DNA of 64,000 bases from Sulfitobacter sp. S223 (GTDB taxonomy: Bacteria > Pseudomonadota > Alphaproteobacteria > Rhodobacterales > Rhodobacteraceae), in the NCBI RefSeq assembly GCF_025143825.1, contig NZ_CP083560.1, forward strand, positions 186,001-250,000, written 5' to 3'. The stretch's first letter is position 1; the number at the start of each line of letters is the position of its first letter. Shown here piece after piece: positions 27,998-36,927 of the stretch. The notes under the pieces were generated by a model, which was given only the letters and a program-made list of their open reading frames with translations, was not told the origin of the DNA and ran no database searches. The position numbers were made by a program, and so were the translations under genes.

Positions 27998-28864
27998 CTA
28001 GCTTTTTCGCGCAACCACAAATTGGGCCGCTTCGCGCAGCCTATCGGCCTGCGTGCCATAAACAGATAGCACGTCACAGGCTGACGTCACGAGGGTTTGC
28101 GCCCGCGCTTTTGCTCCATCGAGTCCGAGCAGCGACACAAATGTGGCCTTGCCTGCATTTGCGTCCTTTCCAACGGCTTTGCCAACCATCGCGGCATCAC
28201 CTTCCACATCCAGAATATCGTCTGCAATCTGGAAGGCGAGACCAAGATCGCGCGCGTAAAGCCCCAAGACGGTTGCGTCATCCCCCGCCATATGCGGTCC
28301 CACGGTGGTTGACCATTCAATCAGCGCACCGGTCTTGCCAGCCTGAAGTTCGGTGATTTGGGGCAGCGTCAAAGGTTTAGGTGACGTTTCCGCCGCGATA
28401 TCCAGCGATTGGCCGCCGACCATGCCACGTATGCCGGACGCTGACGCAAGGCCGCGCACCAATGCGAGGCGCGCTGCATCCGTGCAGCCGACTCGCGTTA
28501 CCAACTCAAAGGCAAGCGTTTGTAGCGCATCACCAGCCAACACTGCGGTGGCTTCGTCCCATTTGCGATGAACTGTCGGTTGACCGCGCCGCAAAGCATC
28601 ATCATCCATACATGGTAGGTCATCATGCACGAGCGAATAGGCGTGCAGCGCTTCAATTGCCGCAGCCGCTGGTGCTGCGTCTAGCACATCTACGCCGTGC
28701 AGCCGGGCACTCTCCAAGACCAGAAACGCACGCAAACCTTTGCCGCCAGTAGAGGCATACAACATGGCATCGCGGATTGGCCCGTCGGTTCCCTCAAGCG
28801 CGGCAGAAATCTCCCGTGTCGCTAGTGCACCGGCCTCTTGTAGTGATTGGCTAAAAAGCCCCAT
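27998..28864 (-). CDS. ispA: Polyprenyl (farnesyl/geranyl) diphosphate synthase
   Basis: Condenses isopentenyl diphosphate with allylic primers. The 288-residue protein carries the first Asp-rich motif as [15 protein letters not shown] (DDxxxxD) and the second as [13 protein letters not shown] (DDxxD), plus [11 protein letters not shown] for IPP binding. Two residues between the aspartates of the first motif put it with bacterial farnesyl-type enzymes. It sits between xseB (2 bases away) and dxs (10 bases), the classic alphaproteobacterial arrangement. Confidence 0.95.
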   Translation of the reverse strand: MGLFSQSLQEAGALATREISAALEGTDGPIRDAMLYASTGGKGLRAFLVLESARLHGVDVLDAAPAAAAIEALHAYSLVHDDLPCMDDDALRRGQPTVHRKWDEATAVLAGDALQTLAFELVTRVGCTDAARLALVRGLASASGIRGMVGGQSLDIAAETSPKPLTLPQITELQAGKTGALIEWSTTVGPHMAGDDATVLGLYARDLGLAFQIADDILDVEGDAAMVGKAVGKDANAGKATFVSLLGLDGAKARAQTLVTSACDVLSVYGTQADRLREAAQFVVARKS

Positions 28865-28866
28865 TC

Positions 28867-29109
28867 CTAGAGACCCTCGACCGGTTTTAATCCCGCCGGG
28901 TTCCCGTCGCTGTCGAGCGTAATTGCTGCCACCTTCTCTTCAGCTTCTTTCAGCTTAGCCTCGCAGCGTGCTTTCAAAAGCGCGCCACGCTCATACAGCG
29001 TGATGCTTTCGTCCAGCGCCACATCGCCACGCTCCAGCTTGCCCAGAACCGTCTCAAGCTCCGCCATCGCAGCCTCGAAGCTCATCTCGTTAACCGGTGT
29101 ATCGCTCAT
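28867..29109 (-). CDS. xseB: Exodeoxyribonuclease VII small subunit
   Basis: An 80-residue protein; normal length for XseB. SFEAAMAELETVLGKLERGDVALDESITLYERG is the family core, forming the antiparallel coiled coil that binds the XseA large subunit. It is the first gene of the xseB-ispA-dxs operon. Confidence 0.95.
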   Translation of the reverse strand: MSDTPVNEMSFEAAMAELETVLGKLERGDVALDESITLYERGALLKARCEAKLKEAEEKVAAITLDSDGNPAGLKPVEGL

Positions 29110-29194
29110 AGAAATCTCACTTGTCTGATGTCGCGCAGACCATAGTGCGCGAACCCTCCCATGACCAGCGCAGGGTTGGCTTCAATCCGCCTAT

Positions 29195-29262
29195 TTTCTT
29201 TGGCTGTAAATATCCCGGGGGAGCCGACCCCGAATGGGGGCGGTGGGGGCTGGCCCCCTTTT
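29195..29262 (-). repeat. Intergenic repeat element, copy B
   Basis: Read on the minus strand it begins with a GGGGGCCAGCCCCC hairpin, has a C/G-rich middle and ends CCCCCGGGATATTTACAGCC then AAAGAAAA. This matches the start and end of copy A at 11806-11870. It lies 7 bases after the stop of the petR-like gene and may serve as its terminator. Confidence 0.75.
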
Positions 29263-29269
29263 GATATTG

Positions 29270-29971
29270 TTAATCAGGTGCAAGCATGTATCCAGCGCCT
29301 CGTACTGTTTGCAGATAGCGTGGCTGCTTTGGATCAGGCTCAATTTTACGGCGCAAGCGGGTGATTTGGACATCCACTGCACGTTCCTGCGCCTGTCCGC
29401 GGTCGCGTCCCAGTTCTTCCACTAGATTGGACCGGCTTAGGGCTTCACCCGGTTTGGCGGCAAATATTTTCATCAGCTGGATTTCTGTTGCTGTCAGTCT
29501 TACCAGCTCTTCACCTTCCCACATCTCGCCCCGCTCGATGTCATAGCGGATCGGGCCTAACGTAAGCACTTTTGGTGCTGTGTCATGGGAAGCGGGCTCT
29601 GGCACCCGCCGCAAGATTGCGTTGATCCGTAGCAACAGCTCTTTCGGCTCGAACGGTTTGCCAAGGTAGTCGTCGGCCCCGGCTTCTAATCCTTCGATAC
29701 GGTTGTCGGTGTCGCCTTTGGCAGTCAGCAGCAATATGGGCGTTGTCATGGTTTCTCGTAAGGCGCGGGTCAGGCTTAGACCATCCTCACCGGGCATCAT
29801 CACATCAAGAACAATCAAATCGAATTCCAGCCCGGATAGCAGGCGCCGCGCATGGGCGGCATCCCGTGCGGCAGTTACTAAGAAGCCGTGGCGCATCAGG
29901 AATTTCTGCAACAGGGTGCGGATACGCTCATCATCATCGACGATCAGCAGATGAGCGTCATGAGCGCTCAT
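29270..29971 (-). CDS. petR: OmpR-family response regulator, PetR-like
   Basis: A 233-residue response regulator. The receiver domain (1-120) has D12/D13, phospho-acceptor D56 in DLIVLDVMMP, T83 region LLTAK and K105 in GKPF. A winged-helix output domain (about 135-230) includes ATEIQLMKIFAAKPGEALSRSNL and VDVQITRLRRKIEPDPKQPRYLQTVRGAGY. The gene overlaps a MarR-type gene by 4 bases. This pairing is that of petP-petR in Rhodobacter capsulatus, where petR is needed for bc1 expression and growth. The symbol rests on that gene pair and is an inference. Confidence 0.85.
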   Translation of the reverse strand: MSAHDAHLLIVDDDERIRTLLQKFLMRHGFLVTAARDAAHARRLLSGLEFDLIVLDVMMPGEDGLSLTRALRETMTTPILLLTAKGDTDNRIEGLEAGADDYLGKPFEPKELLLRINAILRRVPEPASHDTAPKVLTLGPIRYDIERGEMWEGEELVRLTATEIQLMKIFAAKPGEALSRSNLVEELGRDRGQAQERAVDVQITRLRRKIEPDPKQPRYLQTVRGAGYMLAPD

Positions 29972-30477
29972 GGTGAACCGTCCTTGAGGCGTCCGTAGCT
30001 GCTGCGCATTTCGCTATCCATCATCGCCTCCAGCACGGTGCGAAATCCTGCAACGGCTTCGGGGCCTGCATCGCGGAATGCCGAACGCATTCGTGCACGC
30101 TGTGCGTCTGATAGGGTTTGTTCCAATGTCCGTCCCGCCTCTGTGAGGTTGAGATGCCGCTCACGTTTATCTTGGCGTCCCACCTTGCTCTCTACCAGAC
30201 CATCGGCAATCAAAGTGCGCAATACACGGTTCAGCGATTGCTTTGTAACCCCGAGGATGTTGAGCAGGTTGTTCACAGTTGTTCCCGGCGCACGGCCGAT
30301 AAAGTGGATCGCACGGTGGTGGGCGCGCCCATAGGCCATGTCTGCCAAAATCCGGTCAGGATCTGCGGTAAATCCACGGTATGCAAAAAACATCGCTTCA
30401 ATCCCCTGCCTGAGTTGTTCATCAGTCAGAAACAGCAGTGCTTCCCCGCTAGAGGGGCTGGATGTTCGCCTGTCCAT
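29968..30477 (-). CDS. petP: MarR-family regulator, PetP-like
   Basis: A 169-residue winged-helix protein. The DNA-binding core spans about residues 55-125 (NLLNILGVTKQSLNRVLRTLIADGLVESKVGRQDKRERHLNLTEAGR), with the DKRxxxLxLTxxG wing typical of MarR proteins. The 4-base overlap with the downstream response regulator shows translational coupling. The same pairing is known as petP-petR in Rhodobacter. No adjacent histidine kinase is present. Confidence 0.85.
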   Translation of the reverse strand: MDRRTSSPSSGEALLFLTDEQLRQGIEAMFFAYRGFTADPDRILADMAYGRAHHRAIHFIGRAPGTTVNNLLNILGVTKQSLNRVLRTLIADGLVESKVGRQDKRERHLNLTEAGRTLEQTLSDAQRARMRSAFRDAGPEAVAGFRTVLEAMMDSEMRSSYGRLKDGSP

Positions 30478-30640
30478 GGGTCGTCTCCTTGGAGTGTTGT
30501 GCGGGTGACTTTATGTCAGTGTTGTTGACACTCCAACCCTGAAAGGCTAGGCCATTCATAGTTTTGCGTAACTATATGTCTATAAATCGGACTTTTGCGC
30601 AATATGTGGAAAATATCGACACATTTCGAAAGGAAATAGT

Positions 30641-31510
30641 ATGGCTGGCGGATATGATGACCGTGACGGGCACATCTGGATGGACGGGAAGATGATCCCA
30701 TGGCGGGATGCCAATGTGCATATCCTGACCCACGCGATGCACTATGCTTCCTCTGTTTTTGAAGGTGAGCGGGCATATAACGGCAAGATTTTCAAAAGCC
30801 GTGAACACTCAGAACGCCTCAAGCGTTCTGCGCAAATGATTGATTTCGAAATCCCCTATTCCATAGACGAGATTGAGGCTGCGAAGGCTGAGGTTCTGAA
30901 GGCATCCGGTTTGCAAGACGCCTATGTGCGTGCTGTTGCTTGGCGGGGTGCTGGTGAAGACATGGGTGTCGCATCATCACGCAACCCTGTGCGTATGGCG
31001 ATCGCAGCATGGGAATGGGGCGCGTATTATGGCGACGCCAAGATGAAAGGTGCAAAGCTTGATATCTCCAAGTGGAAACGCCCGTCGCCGGAGACCATCC
31101 CGAGCCATGCAAAGGCCGCGGGTCTTTATATGATCTGCACCATGTCCAAGCACGCGGCAGAGGCGAAAGGTTGCTCTGACGCGATGATGTATGATTACCG
31201 TGGCTATGTGGCCGAGGCGACGGGCGCCAACATCTTCTTTGTAAAAGATGGCGAAGTGCATACGCCTGACCCCGATTGTTTTCTCAACGGCATCACGCGT
31301 CAAACTGTGATCGGCATGTTGAAAGAACGCGGGATCACTGTGCACGAACGTCACATCATGCCGGAAGAGCTTGCTGGGTTTGAGCAGTGCTGGCTTACCG
31401 GCACTGCGGCAGAAGTCACTCCCGTTGGTCAGATCGGAGACTTTACCTTCGAAGTGGGTGCACTGACCCGTGACATCGCTGAAAGCTACGAAAAGCTGGT
31501 CCGTGCCTGA
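30641..31510 (+). CDS. ilvE: Branched-chain amino acid aminotransferase
   Basis: A PLP enzyme interconverting leucine, isoleucine and valine with their 2-oxo acids. The 289-residue length and fold-type IV motifs fit: HYASSVFEGERAY near 34, the PLP lysine K158 in PSHAKAAGLY, and YRGYVAEATGANIFFV followed by GITRQTVIGM. GAAAGGAAATAGT upstream gives the ribosome site. It is transcribed divergently from petP. A strong hairpin follows. Confidence 0.93.
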   Translation: MAGGYDDRDGHIWMDGKMIPWRDANVHILTHAMHYASSVFEGERAYNGKIFKSREHSERLKRSAQMIDFEIPYSIDEIEAAKAEVLKASGLQDAYVRAVAWRGAGEDMGVASSRNPVRMAIAAWEWGAYYGDAKMKGAKLDISKWKRPSPETIPSHAKAAGLYMICTMSKHAAEAKGCSDAMMYDYRGYVAEATGANIFFVKDGEVHTPDPDCFLNGITRQTVIGMLKERGITVHERHIMPEELAGFEQCWLTGTAAEVTPVGQIGDFTFEVGALTRDIAESYEKLVRA

Positions 31511-31521
31511 ACTTGAATGCG

Positions 31522-31577
31522 GCCCCAAGCCGGAGCGTAGCTCCGGCTTGGGGCGTGGCGCGGCCGTCAGGCCGCGC
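31522..31577. terminator. Double hairpin between convergent ilvE and cyclase genes
   Basis: A perfect 15-bp stem (31522-31536 with 31540-31554, loop GTA) is followed by a perfect 8-bp GC stem (31558-31565 with 31570-31577, loop GTCA). Being symmetric, it can end transcription from both sides, although U runs are poor. Confidence 0.75.
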
Positions 31578-31588
31578 AAACCCTTTAT

Positions 31589-32536
31589 CTAATACAACGC
31601 AACCGGATTGATCATGGCTTGTACTGTGCCAACGATCCGGGGCTGTCCCAGAACGAACATGAATTCGTTCACGCCTTCGCGCAGCAAGGGACCAACGTTC
31701 ATCGTTTCCAGAATGTAGATACCGTTTTCCTTCAGCAGGGTGACGTGCCCGTAGAAAACTTTGTCTCCTTGCGGTGCGGGGATTGGCTCTAAGCCCCATG
31801 TATCTGCACCAACGGCCATCGGGTTGAGTGAGGCGATGTAGACGGCGCCCTCGTTGTTCAGGCCCGGCTCGGTTCCGCCCCACGCTGCGGGGTCGCTTTC
31901 CAGCATTCCTTCGGTCCAACCGGTGTGAAACAGGATGATGTCACCTTCACCCATGGTCACGTTCTGCGCTTCTGCGGCTGCTTTGATATCTTCTGATCCG
32001 AAATGCTGGCCAGCAGCCATTACTTCAACGCCAGCATGCGCGGCCATATCCAGAATTACCGCGCGACCGACCAGTGGTGGCACCGCATGTGTGCCCAGCT
32101 TTGTCAGGCCCGTGATCGCGCTGATCTCTTTCTCGTCCAGACAGTTGTAATAGTGTCCGCCTTCGCCAAGGTGTCCCAATCCATCCAACTGGGATCCAAT
32201 GCCAATCCACGTTTGCAAGATATCGTCGTTGTAGTTTCCTTCGTATCCGAAACCCGACAGTTTTTGGCCGCCCTGCTGATTGGGCTGCACAATTTGCAGA
32301 CTAAGCGAGCGTGGCGGGAATGCCGGTGTATTCGGGCCTATCGCGATACCCAATGGCATAGACTTGCCTTGTTTAATCAACTTGGCTGCTTCCAGCGTTC
32401 GTTCGGGTGATACAAGGTTGGCAGATCCAAGCGTATCCTCTGCACCCCATTGGCTGGTTGAACTACAATCAGCTAAAGCGGCCCCAGAGCCAAACGTGAG
32501 CCCGAGACAAAGAGCAGTAATTTTTCTAAAATGCAT
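31589..32536 (-). CDS. Exported cyclase-family hydrolase
   Basis: A 315-residue member of the cyclase/kynurenine-formamidase-like family with an N-terminal signal peptide (LCLGLTFGSGAALA), so probably periplasmic. The metal-site motif normally written HxGTHxDxPxH appears as GIGSQLDGLGHLG near residue 112: the His of GTH is Gln and the downstream His is kept. A second family region is DIILFHTGW. The natural substrate is unknown. It is divergent from an M20 amidohydrolase. Confidence 0.85.
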   Translation of the reverse strand: MHFRKITALCLGLTFGSGAALADCSSTSQWGAEDTLGSANLVSPERTLEAAKLIKQGKSMPLGIAIGPNTPAFPPRSLSLQIVQPNQQGGQKLSGFGYEGNYNDDILQTWIGIGSQLDGLGHLGEGGHYYNCLDEKEISAITGLTKLGTHAVPPLVGRAVILDMAAHAGVEVMAAGQHFGSEDIKAAAEAQNVTMGEGDIILFHTGWTEGMLESDPAAWGGTEPGLNNEGAVYIASLNPMAVGADTWGLEPIPAPQGDKVFYGHVTLLKENGIYILETMNVGPLLREGVNEFMFVLGQPRIVGTVQAMINPVALY

Positions 32537-32759
32537 TTTAATCCTCCACTTTTAGACAGGGCTGTCATCTTGTGGGACGATTCTCCCTGCCGGTGGAGCC
32601 ACGCTAACACGAGGTACTCGCGTTGCGGGAATTTTTCATTTCGTCTCTGTTCGGGGCCAGAACCGTCCGAGATGAATATTGATATGGTTTTCCGCTTCGA
32701 CCTGATAATCAGCGTTTGGCAGGTCCGCCGCCATACAGAACTTAGCAATTGGGGGCAGC

Positions 32760-33911
32760 ATGCTTACAAATCTTGACCTTATGGAGCTAACCGCATTTCG
32801 ACGCGATCTGCATCGCAATCCCGAATTGTCCGGTGAAGAGGTGGAGACCGCCCGCACTATCGCTTCCGCGCTAAAGCAACTGGCCCCGACCCGCATTATC
32901 ACGGGGCTTGGTGGCCACGGCGTTGCCGCCGTTTTCGACAGTGGCGTTGAGGGGCCGACCGTTCTATTTCGTGCCGAGCTTGATGCGTTGCCAATCGCCG
33001 AGATCAACAATATTCCCTGGGCGTCACAAAGACCTGGGAAAAGCCATGTGTGCGGCCATGACGGTCACATGACAATGCTGCTTGCGCTGGGGCGTATGAT
33101 ATCGCGGCAGCCGGTTGCTAAGGGGCGTGTTGTGTTGATGTTCCAACCCGCAGAGGAAGACGGCAGTGGTGCCAAAGCAGTGGTCGCTGACCCGGCGTAT
33201 AAAGACATTCAGGGCGATTGGGCCTTTGCTATCCACATCGAACCCGGACGGCCGTTCGGATATGTTTCGACATGTCCCGGGTTGATCAACTGCGCTTCGC
33301 TCGGCTTGCTGATCAAGCTGGTCGGTAAGACGGCCCATGCGGCGGATCCCGAAGATGGCGTTTCACCCGCACTGGCGGTTGCAAAGCTGTTGCCGGCTCT
33401 TGATGCGCTCGGGCATGGGGGGAAGCTGGACGACGATTTCCGGTTGGTCACAATCACGCATACAAGGATTGGAGAACCTTCCTTTGGCGTGGCACCGGGA
33501 GAGGCAGTGGTTTACGCAACGCTGCGCACTTCAATGGATAAAGGAATGGCGCAGATCGAAGCGGATGCACGCTCGATTGCTACCGCTGTTGCTGACGAAT
33601 TCGAACTGGGCGTAGAGTTTGATGTTCAGGACAATTTCGCGGCGTCGATCAATCACCCTAAAGCATATCATGTCGCAGCAGCAGCGATGGATGCCATCAA
33701 CGTACCTCACGGAGACACCGGCGTTCCGATGCGGGCGTCCGAGGATTTCGGTGTATTCGGGTGGGGTGCCAAGGCAGCAATGCTGTGCCTTGGACCAGGC
33801 GAGGATTTTGCCGCGCTTCATAACCCCGACTACGATTTTGCCGACGATCTAATCCCGATCGGTTCCGCCATATTCGAGCGGATCGCGCGTGATCTGCTAG
33901 GTAAAGCCTGA
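32760..33911 (+). CDS. M20 family amidohydrolase (hippurate hydrolase-like)
   Basis: A 383-residue metal-dependent hydrolase that cleaves N-acyl amino acids or similar amides. Metal ligands are visible in RAELDALP, CGHDGHMTMLL and FQPAEEDGSGA, and near the C-terminus in MRASEDFGVFG and LHNPDYDF. A dimerisation insert lies at about 180-290. There is no signal peptide. It is separated by 222 bases from the divergent exported cyclase gene; the two could act on related acylated compounds, which is speculation. Confidence 0.92.
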   Translation: MLTNLDLMELTAFRRDLHRNPELSGEEVETARTIASALKQLAPTRIITGLGGHGVAAVFDSGVEGPTVLFRAELDALPIAEINNIPWASQRPGKSHVCGHDGHMTMLLALGRMISRQPVAKGRVVLMFQPAEEDGSGAKAVVADPAYKDIQGDWAFAIHIEPGRPFGYVSTCPGLINCASLGLLIKLVGKTAHAADPEDGVSPALAVAKLLPALDALGHGGKLDDDFRLVTITHTRIGEPSFGVAPGEAVVYATLRTSMDKGMAQIEADARSIATAVADEFELGVEFDVQDNFAASINHPKAYHVAAAAMDAINVPHGDTGVPMRASEDFGVFGWGAKAAMLCLGPGEDFAALHNPDYDFADDLIPIGSAIFERIARDLLGKA

Positions 33912-33932
33912 CTTTTGCGTCACGCTCTTTTC

Positions 33933-34532
33933 TTAGAAATCGACACCGCGCTGGGCTTTGATCCCGGCTTTGAACGGGTGCTTTACTTCGGTCATTTCAG
34001 TGACAAGATCCGCAAATTCACACAGTTCAGGTTTGGCGTCGCGGCCCGTCAGAATAACACCAGTACGTTTGTCGCGGGCGTTCAGGCCGGCAATCACGTC
34101 TTCCACTGACAGGTAGTCATAGCGCATCGCGATGTTGATTTCGTCCATGACGATCAGGTCGTAGTCACCGCTTTCCATCATCTCGCGGCCCTTGGCGAAT
34201 GCGGCTTGTGCTGCTGCAATATCGCGTTCCTTGTCTTGGGTGTCCCAAGTGAAACCTTCGCCCATAGTGTGCCACGTCACTTCGCCCAGCCGGTCAAAAA
34301 ACTGTCGTTCGCCGGTTTTCCATTTGCCTTTGATAAACTGGACGACGCCGACTTTCTGTTTCCAACCCAAGGCGCGCACGACCACGCCGAACGCGGAAGA
34401 GGATTTTCCTTTACCAGCGCCAGTGTGCACCAGCACCAGACCTTTTTCGGGGTCTTGCAGCTCGGAAACGCGCTTGCGCTGCTCTGCTTGACGCTCTTGC
34501 ATCTTTTGCTTGTGGTCGTTGCTATCGGTCAT
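33933..34532 (-). CDS. cobO: Cob(I)yrinic acid a,c-diamide adenosyltransferase
   Basis: Adds the 5'-deoxyadenosyl group from ATP to the corrinoid in cobalamin synthesis. The 199-residue protein carries the phosphate loop HTGAGKGKSSSAFG at about residue 34, VGVVQFIKGKWKTGE, and DLIVMDEINIAMRYDYL, all typical of CobO/BtuR. The start MTDSNDHKQK at 34532 is chosen over a long upstream extension that overlaps the exporter gene. It lies 13 bases after the DMT transporter gene on the same strand. No B12 riboswitch is visible here. Confidence 0.95.
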   Translation of the reverse strand: MTDSNDHKQKMQERQAEQRKRVSELQDPEKGLVLVHTGAGKGKSSSAFGVVVRALGWKQKVGVVQFIKGKWKTGERQFFDRLGEVTWHTMGEGFTWDTQDKERDIAAAQAAFAKGREMMESGDYDLIVMDEINIAMRYDYLSVEDVIAGLNARDKRTGVILTGRDAKPELCEFADLVTEMTEVKHPFKAGIKAQRGVDF

Positions 34533-34545
34533 TGAGGGTCTCCAG

Positions 34546-35523
34546 TTATTCGGGGGTTCCTTGGGGCGGCACATTGGCTTTTGATTTGCTCCTGTCCAGC
34601 CCCAACTGCCGTTCTCGCCAGATAATGAGGACTCCGCCCGCAATAACAAGTGCCGCACCGCTTAGAATTGCTGGTGTGGGAAGCTCTCCAAAAACGACCC
34701 AGCCAATGAAGCTGGCAAAGATCATTGATGAATAATCGAAAGGCGCCAGCATCGAGGCCGGCCCGAAACGCAGTGAAGAGGTGACCAGAATTTGTGCAAC
34801 CCCGCCAATGAGGCCAGCAGAGATCATAAAGCCCGTGACACGCCAGCTTGGTGTGACCCAGTCAAGCCCGGCCCAACCCGTCAATTCGCCCAAGGGGTAG
34901 GTCAGCAGGGACAGGCATGTCGCGGTAAGCGAAAAGTAGAACACAATTGCTGCAGTGTTCTCAGTTTGAACCAATTTTCTGACATGTATCTGGACCAACG
35001 CCCGCAGGATCGAGGCACCCACCACCATAAGCGCGCCGATGGTTGCTGTGCGCGTGACGGCGTCGCTGTCGAGGGACAGGCGCGGCGCCAAGACAATCAT
35101 CACGCCAATCAGGCCAAGCGCTACTGCAGAGAGGCGAAACAGGCGCACCCGCTCACCCAATAGCAGCGCGGCGAAGAGAACCGTGAACATGGGTGTCGCA
35201 TAACCGATTGCAGTCACTTCTGGCAGCGGCAGTAGCCCAAGCCCGCCAAAGGTAAGCGCCATCGCTGTGGTTCCGAAAAGACCGCGCCAGACGTGACCCA
35301 TAAAGTTTTGAGCAATCAGGCCCCGGCGCAGATCATGCTTTTGCCAGAGCCAGATCAGGATCACCGGAAACGCAAAGAACGATCGAAAAAAGACAGCCTG
35401 CGGGGGGGGGACAGTCTCGGACGCGGCTTTGATAAGCGCTGCCATTACCATGAATAAAAAGAGGGATGACAGCCGAAGGGCAATGGCCGTGCCCGGCCTG
35501 TTCTGAGTCATATCCTGAGGCAT
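34546..35523 (-). CDS. DMT/EamA-family transporter
   Basis: A 325-residue inner-membrane protein with about ten helices in two EamA repeats (PPPQAVFFRSFFAFPVILIWLW; LPLPEVTAIGYATPMFTVLFAALLLGE; FDYSSMIFASFIGWVVFGELPT). Substrate unknown. The start is uncertain: ATG at 35523 is chosen with GAAGG upstream; ATG at 35511 or a TTG at 35550 are alternatives. It is followed after 13 bases by cobO, so the two are probably co-transcribed without an obvious functional link. Confidence 0.88.
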   Translation of the reverse strand: MPQDMTQNRPGTAIALRLSSLFLFMVMAALIKAASETVPPPQAVFFRSFFAFPVILIWLWQKHDLRRGLIAQNFMGHVWRGLFGTTAMALTFGGLGLLPLPEVTAIGYATPMFTVLFAALLLGERVRLFRLSAVALGLIGVMIVLAPRLSLDSDAVTRTATIGALMVVGASILRALVQIHVRKLVQTENTAAIVFYFSLTATCLSLLTYPLGELTGWAGLDWVTPSWRVTGFMISAGLIGGVAQILVTSSLRFGPASMLAPFDYSSMIFASFIGWVVFGELPTPAILSGAALVIAGGVLIIWRERQLGLDRSKSKANVPPQGTPE

Positions 35524-35599
35524 GACTTTGTTTGCGCCTTCAAAAGCCAAAGATCAAGCAGGTGATTGAAACGCCGGAGTTTTTGGTGGTTTCGTGCCC

Positions 35600-36703
35600 T
35601 TAGCCGATGACGCCGCGGTTTTCGCCAACCTGGCCTCGGTGCAGCAGCAAATGATCCAGAATGACGCAAGCCATCATCGCTTCGCCCACCGGAACGGCGC
35701 GAATGCCCACGCATGGATCGTGGCGGCCTTTGGTGATAATCTCGGTATCTTCGCCTGATTTCGTGATCGTCTTGCGGGTGGTCAGGATGGATGACGTTGG
35801 CTTGACCGCAAAGCGCACGACGATGTCTTGGCCTGTGCTGATCCCTCCAAGGATGCCACCAGAGTGGTTGGAGGAGTAAGATGGCTGACCGTCTGGCCCC
35901 ATAGAAATTTCATCTGCGTTCAACTCTCCGGTGAGCATGGCCGCTGACATGCCTTCGCCAATCTCGACACCTTTGACGGCATTGATGCTCATCATTGCGG
36001 CGGCCAGATCAGTATCGAGCTTGCCGTAAACCGGTGCGCCGATGCCCGCAGGGACGCCCCGCGCGGTGACTTCAATGATCGCGCCCACTGACGAGCCTGA
36101 CTTGCGCAGCCCGTCCAAATAAGCGGCCCAGTCAGTCGCAGCTTTAGCATCCGGCACCCAGAACGGGTTCTGTTCGATCTGGTCCCAGTCAAATGCTTCG
36201 CGGTTAATCTGGTGCGGGCCCATCTGGACCATGTAGCCGGTGATTTCCACATTCGGGGCGATAGCTTTGATCGCTTCGCGTGCAAGGCCGCCTGCCGCCA
36301 CGCGTGACGCGGTTTCGCGCGCTGAAGATCGGCCGCCGCCGCGATAGTCACGGATACCGTATTTCTGGAAGTAGGTGATATCGGCGTGACCCGGACGGAA
36401 TTTCTCTTTGATATCGCCGTAATCTTTGGAGCGTTGATCGGTGTTTTCGATCATCAGCTGGATCGGCGTGCCTGTGGTGACACCCTCAAACACACCGGAC
36501 AGAATCCGCACCTCATCCGCTTCGCGGCGCTGGGTGGTGTATTTGTTCTGCCCCGGCTTGCGCTTGTCGAGCCAGTGCTGAATCATTTCCGGCGTGATCG
36601 TCACGCCCGGAGGACAGCCGTCAACGGTGGCACCCAAGGCCGGCCCGTGGCTTTCGCCCCAAGTGGTCACGCGGAAAAGATGGCCAAAGCTGTTGATCGA
36701 CAT
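35600..36703 (-). CDS. aroC: Chorismate synthase
   Basis: The last common step of the shikimate pathway: 5-enolpyruvylshikimate 3-phosphate to chorismate, with reduced FMN. The 367-residue protein has the three signatures [35 protein letters not shown] (after YRGGGRSS), and [20 protein letters not shown]. It is complete, with the usual [20 protein letters not shown] start. It is divergent from the thiamine transport operon. Confidence 0.97.
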   Translation of the reverse strand: MSINSFGHLFRVTTWGESHGPALGATVDGCPPGVTITPEMIQHWLDKRKPGQNKYTTQRREADEVRILSGVFEGVTTGTPIQLMIENTDQRSKDYGDIKEKFRPGHADITYFQKYGIRDYRGGGRSSARETASRVAAGGLAREAIKAIAPNVEITGYMVQMGPHQINREAFDWDQIEQNPFWVPDAKAATDWAAYLDGLRKSGSSVGAIIEVTARGVPAGIGAPVYGKLDTDLAAAMMSINAVKGVEIGEGMSAAMLTGELNADEISMGPDGQPSYSSNHSGGILGGISTGQDIVVRFAVKPTSSILTTRKTITKSGEDTEIITKGRHDPCVGIRAVPVGEAMMACVILDHLLLHRGQVGENRGVIG

Positions 36704-36793
36704 GTGGTGCTCCTTTGTCCCCTGCCTTAGCGGTCGCGCGGCGGTGTCTCAAGTGGTTTTGACTTGCTAAAACGCAAGAGGCAACTTAGCAGT

Positions 36794-36882
36794 AGCCCCA
36801 CCTCGGGGGGCCATAGGCTGAGATGTATGTAGATACGGACCCGTTGAACCTGAACCGGTTAACACCGGCGGAGGGAAGGTCT
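36794..36882 (+). promoter_or_regulatory. TPP riboswitch (THI box)
   Basis: The conserved core is present in order: CCTCGGGGGGCC, GGCTGAGAT, ACCCGTTGAACCTGAACC, then CCGGCGGAGGGAAGG. These are the P1-P5 elements of the thiamine pyrophosphate aptamer. It precedes thiB by about 46 bases, where a TTGGAGG ribosome site lies, so control is probably at translation initiation or by attenuation. Confidence 0.95.
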
Positions 36883-36927
36883 GGAAATCTATCCAACGCT
36901 TTCTGACGCCGCAATTTGGAGGATGCT

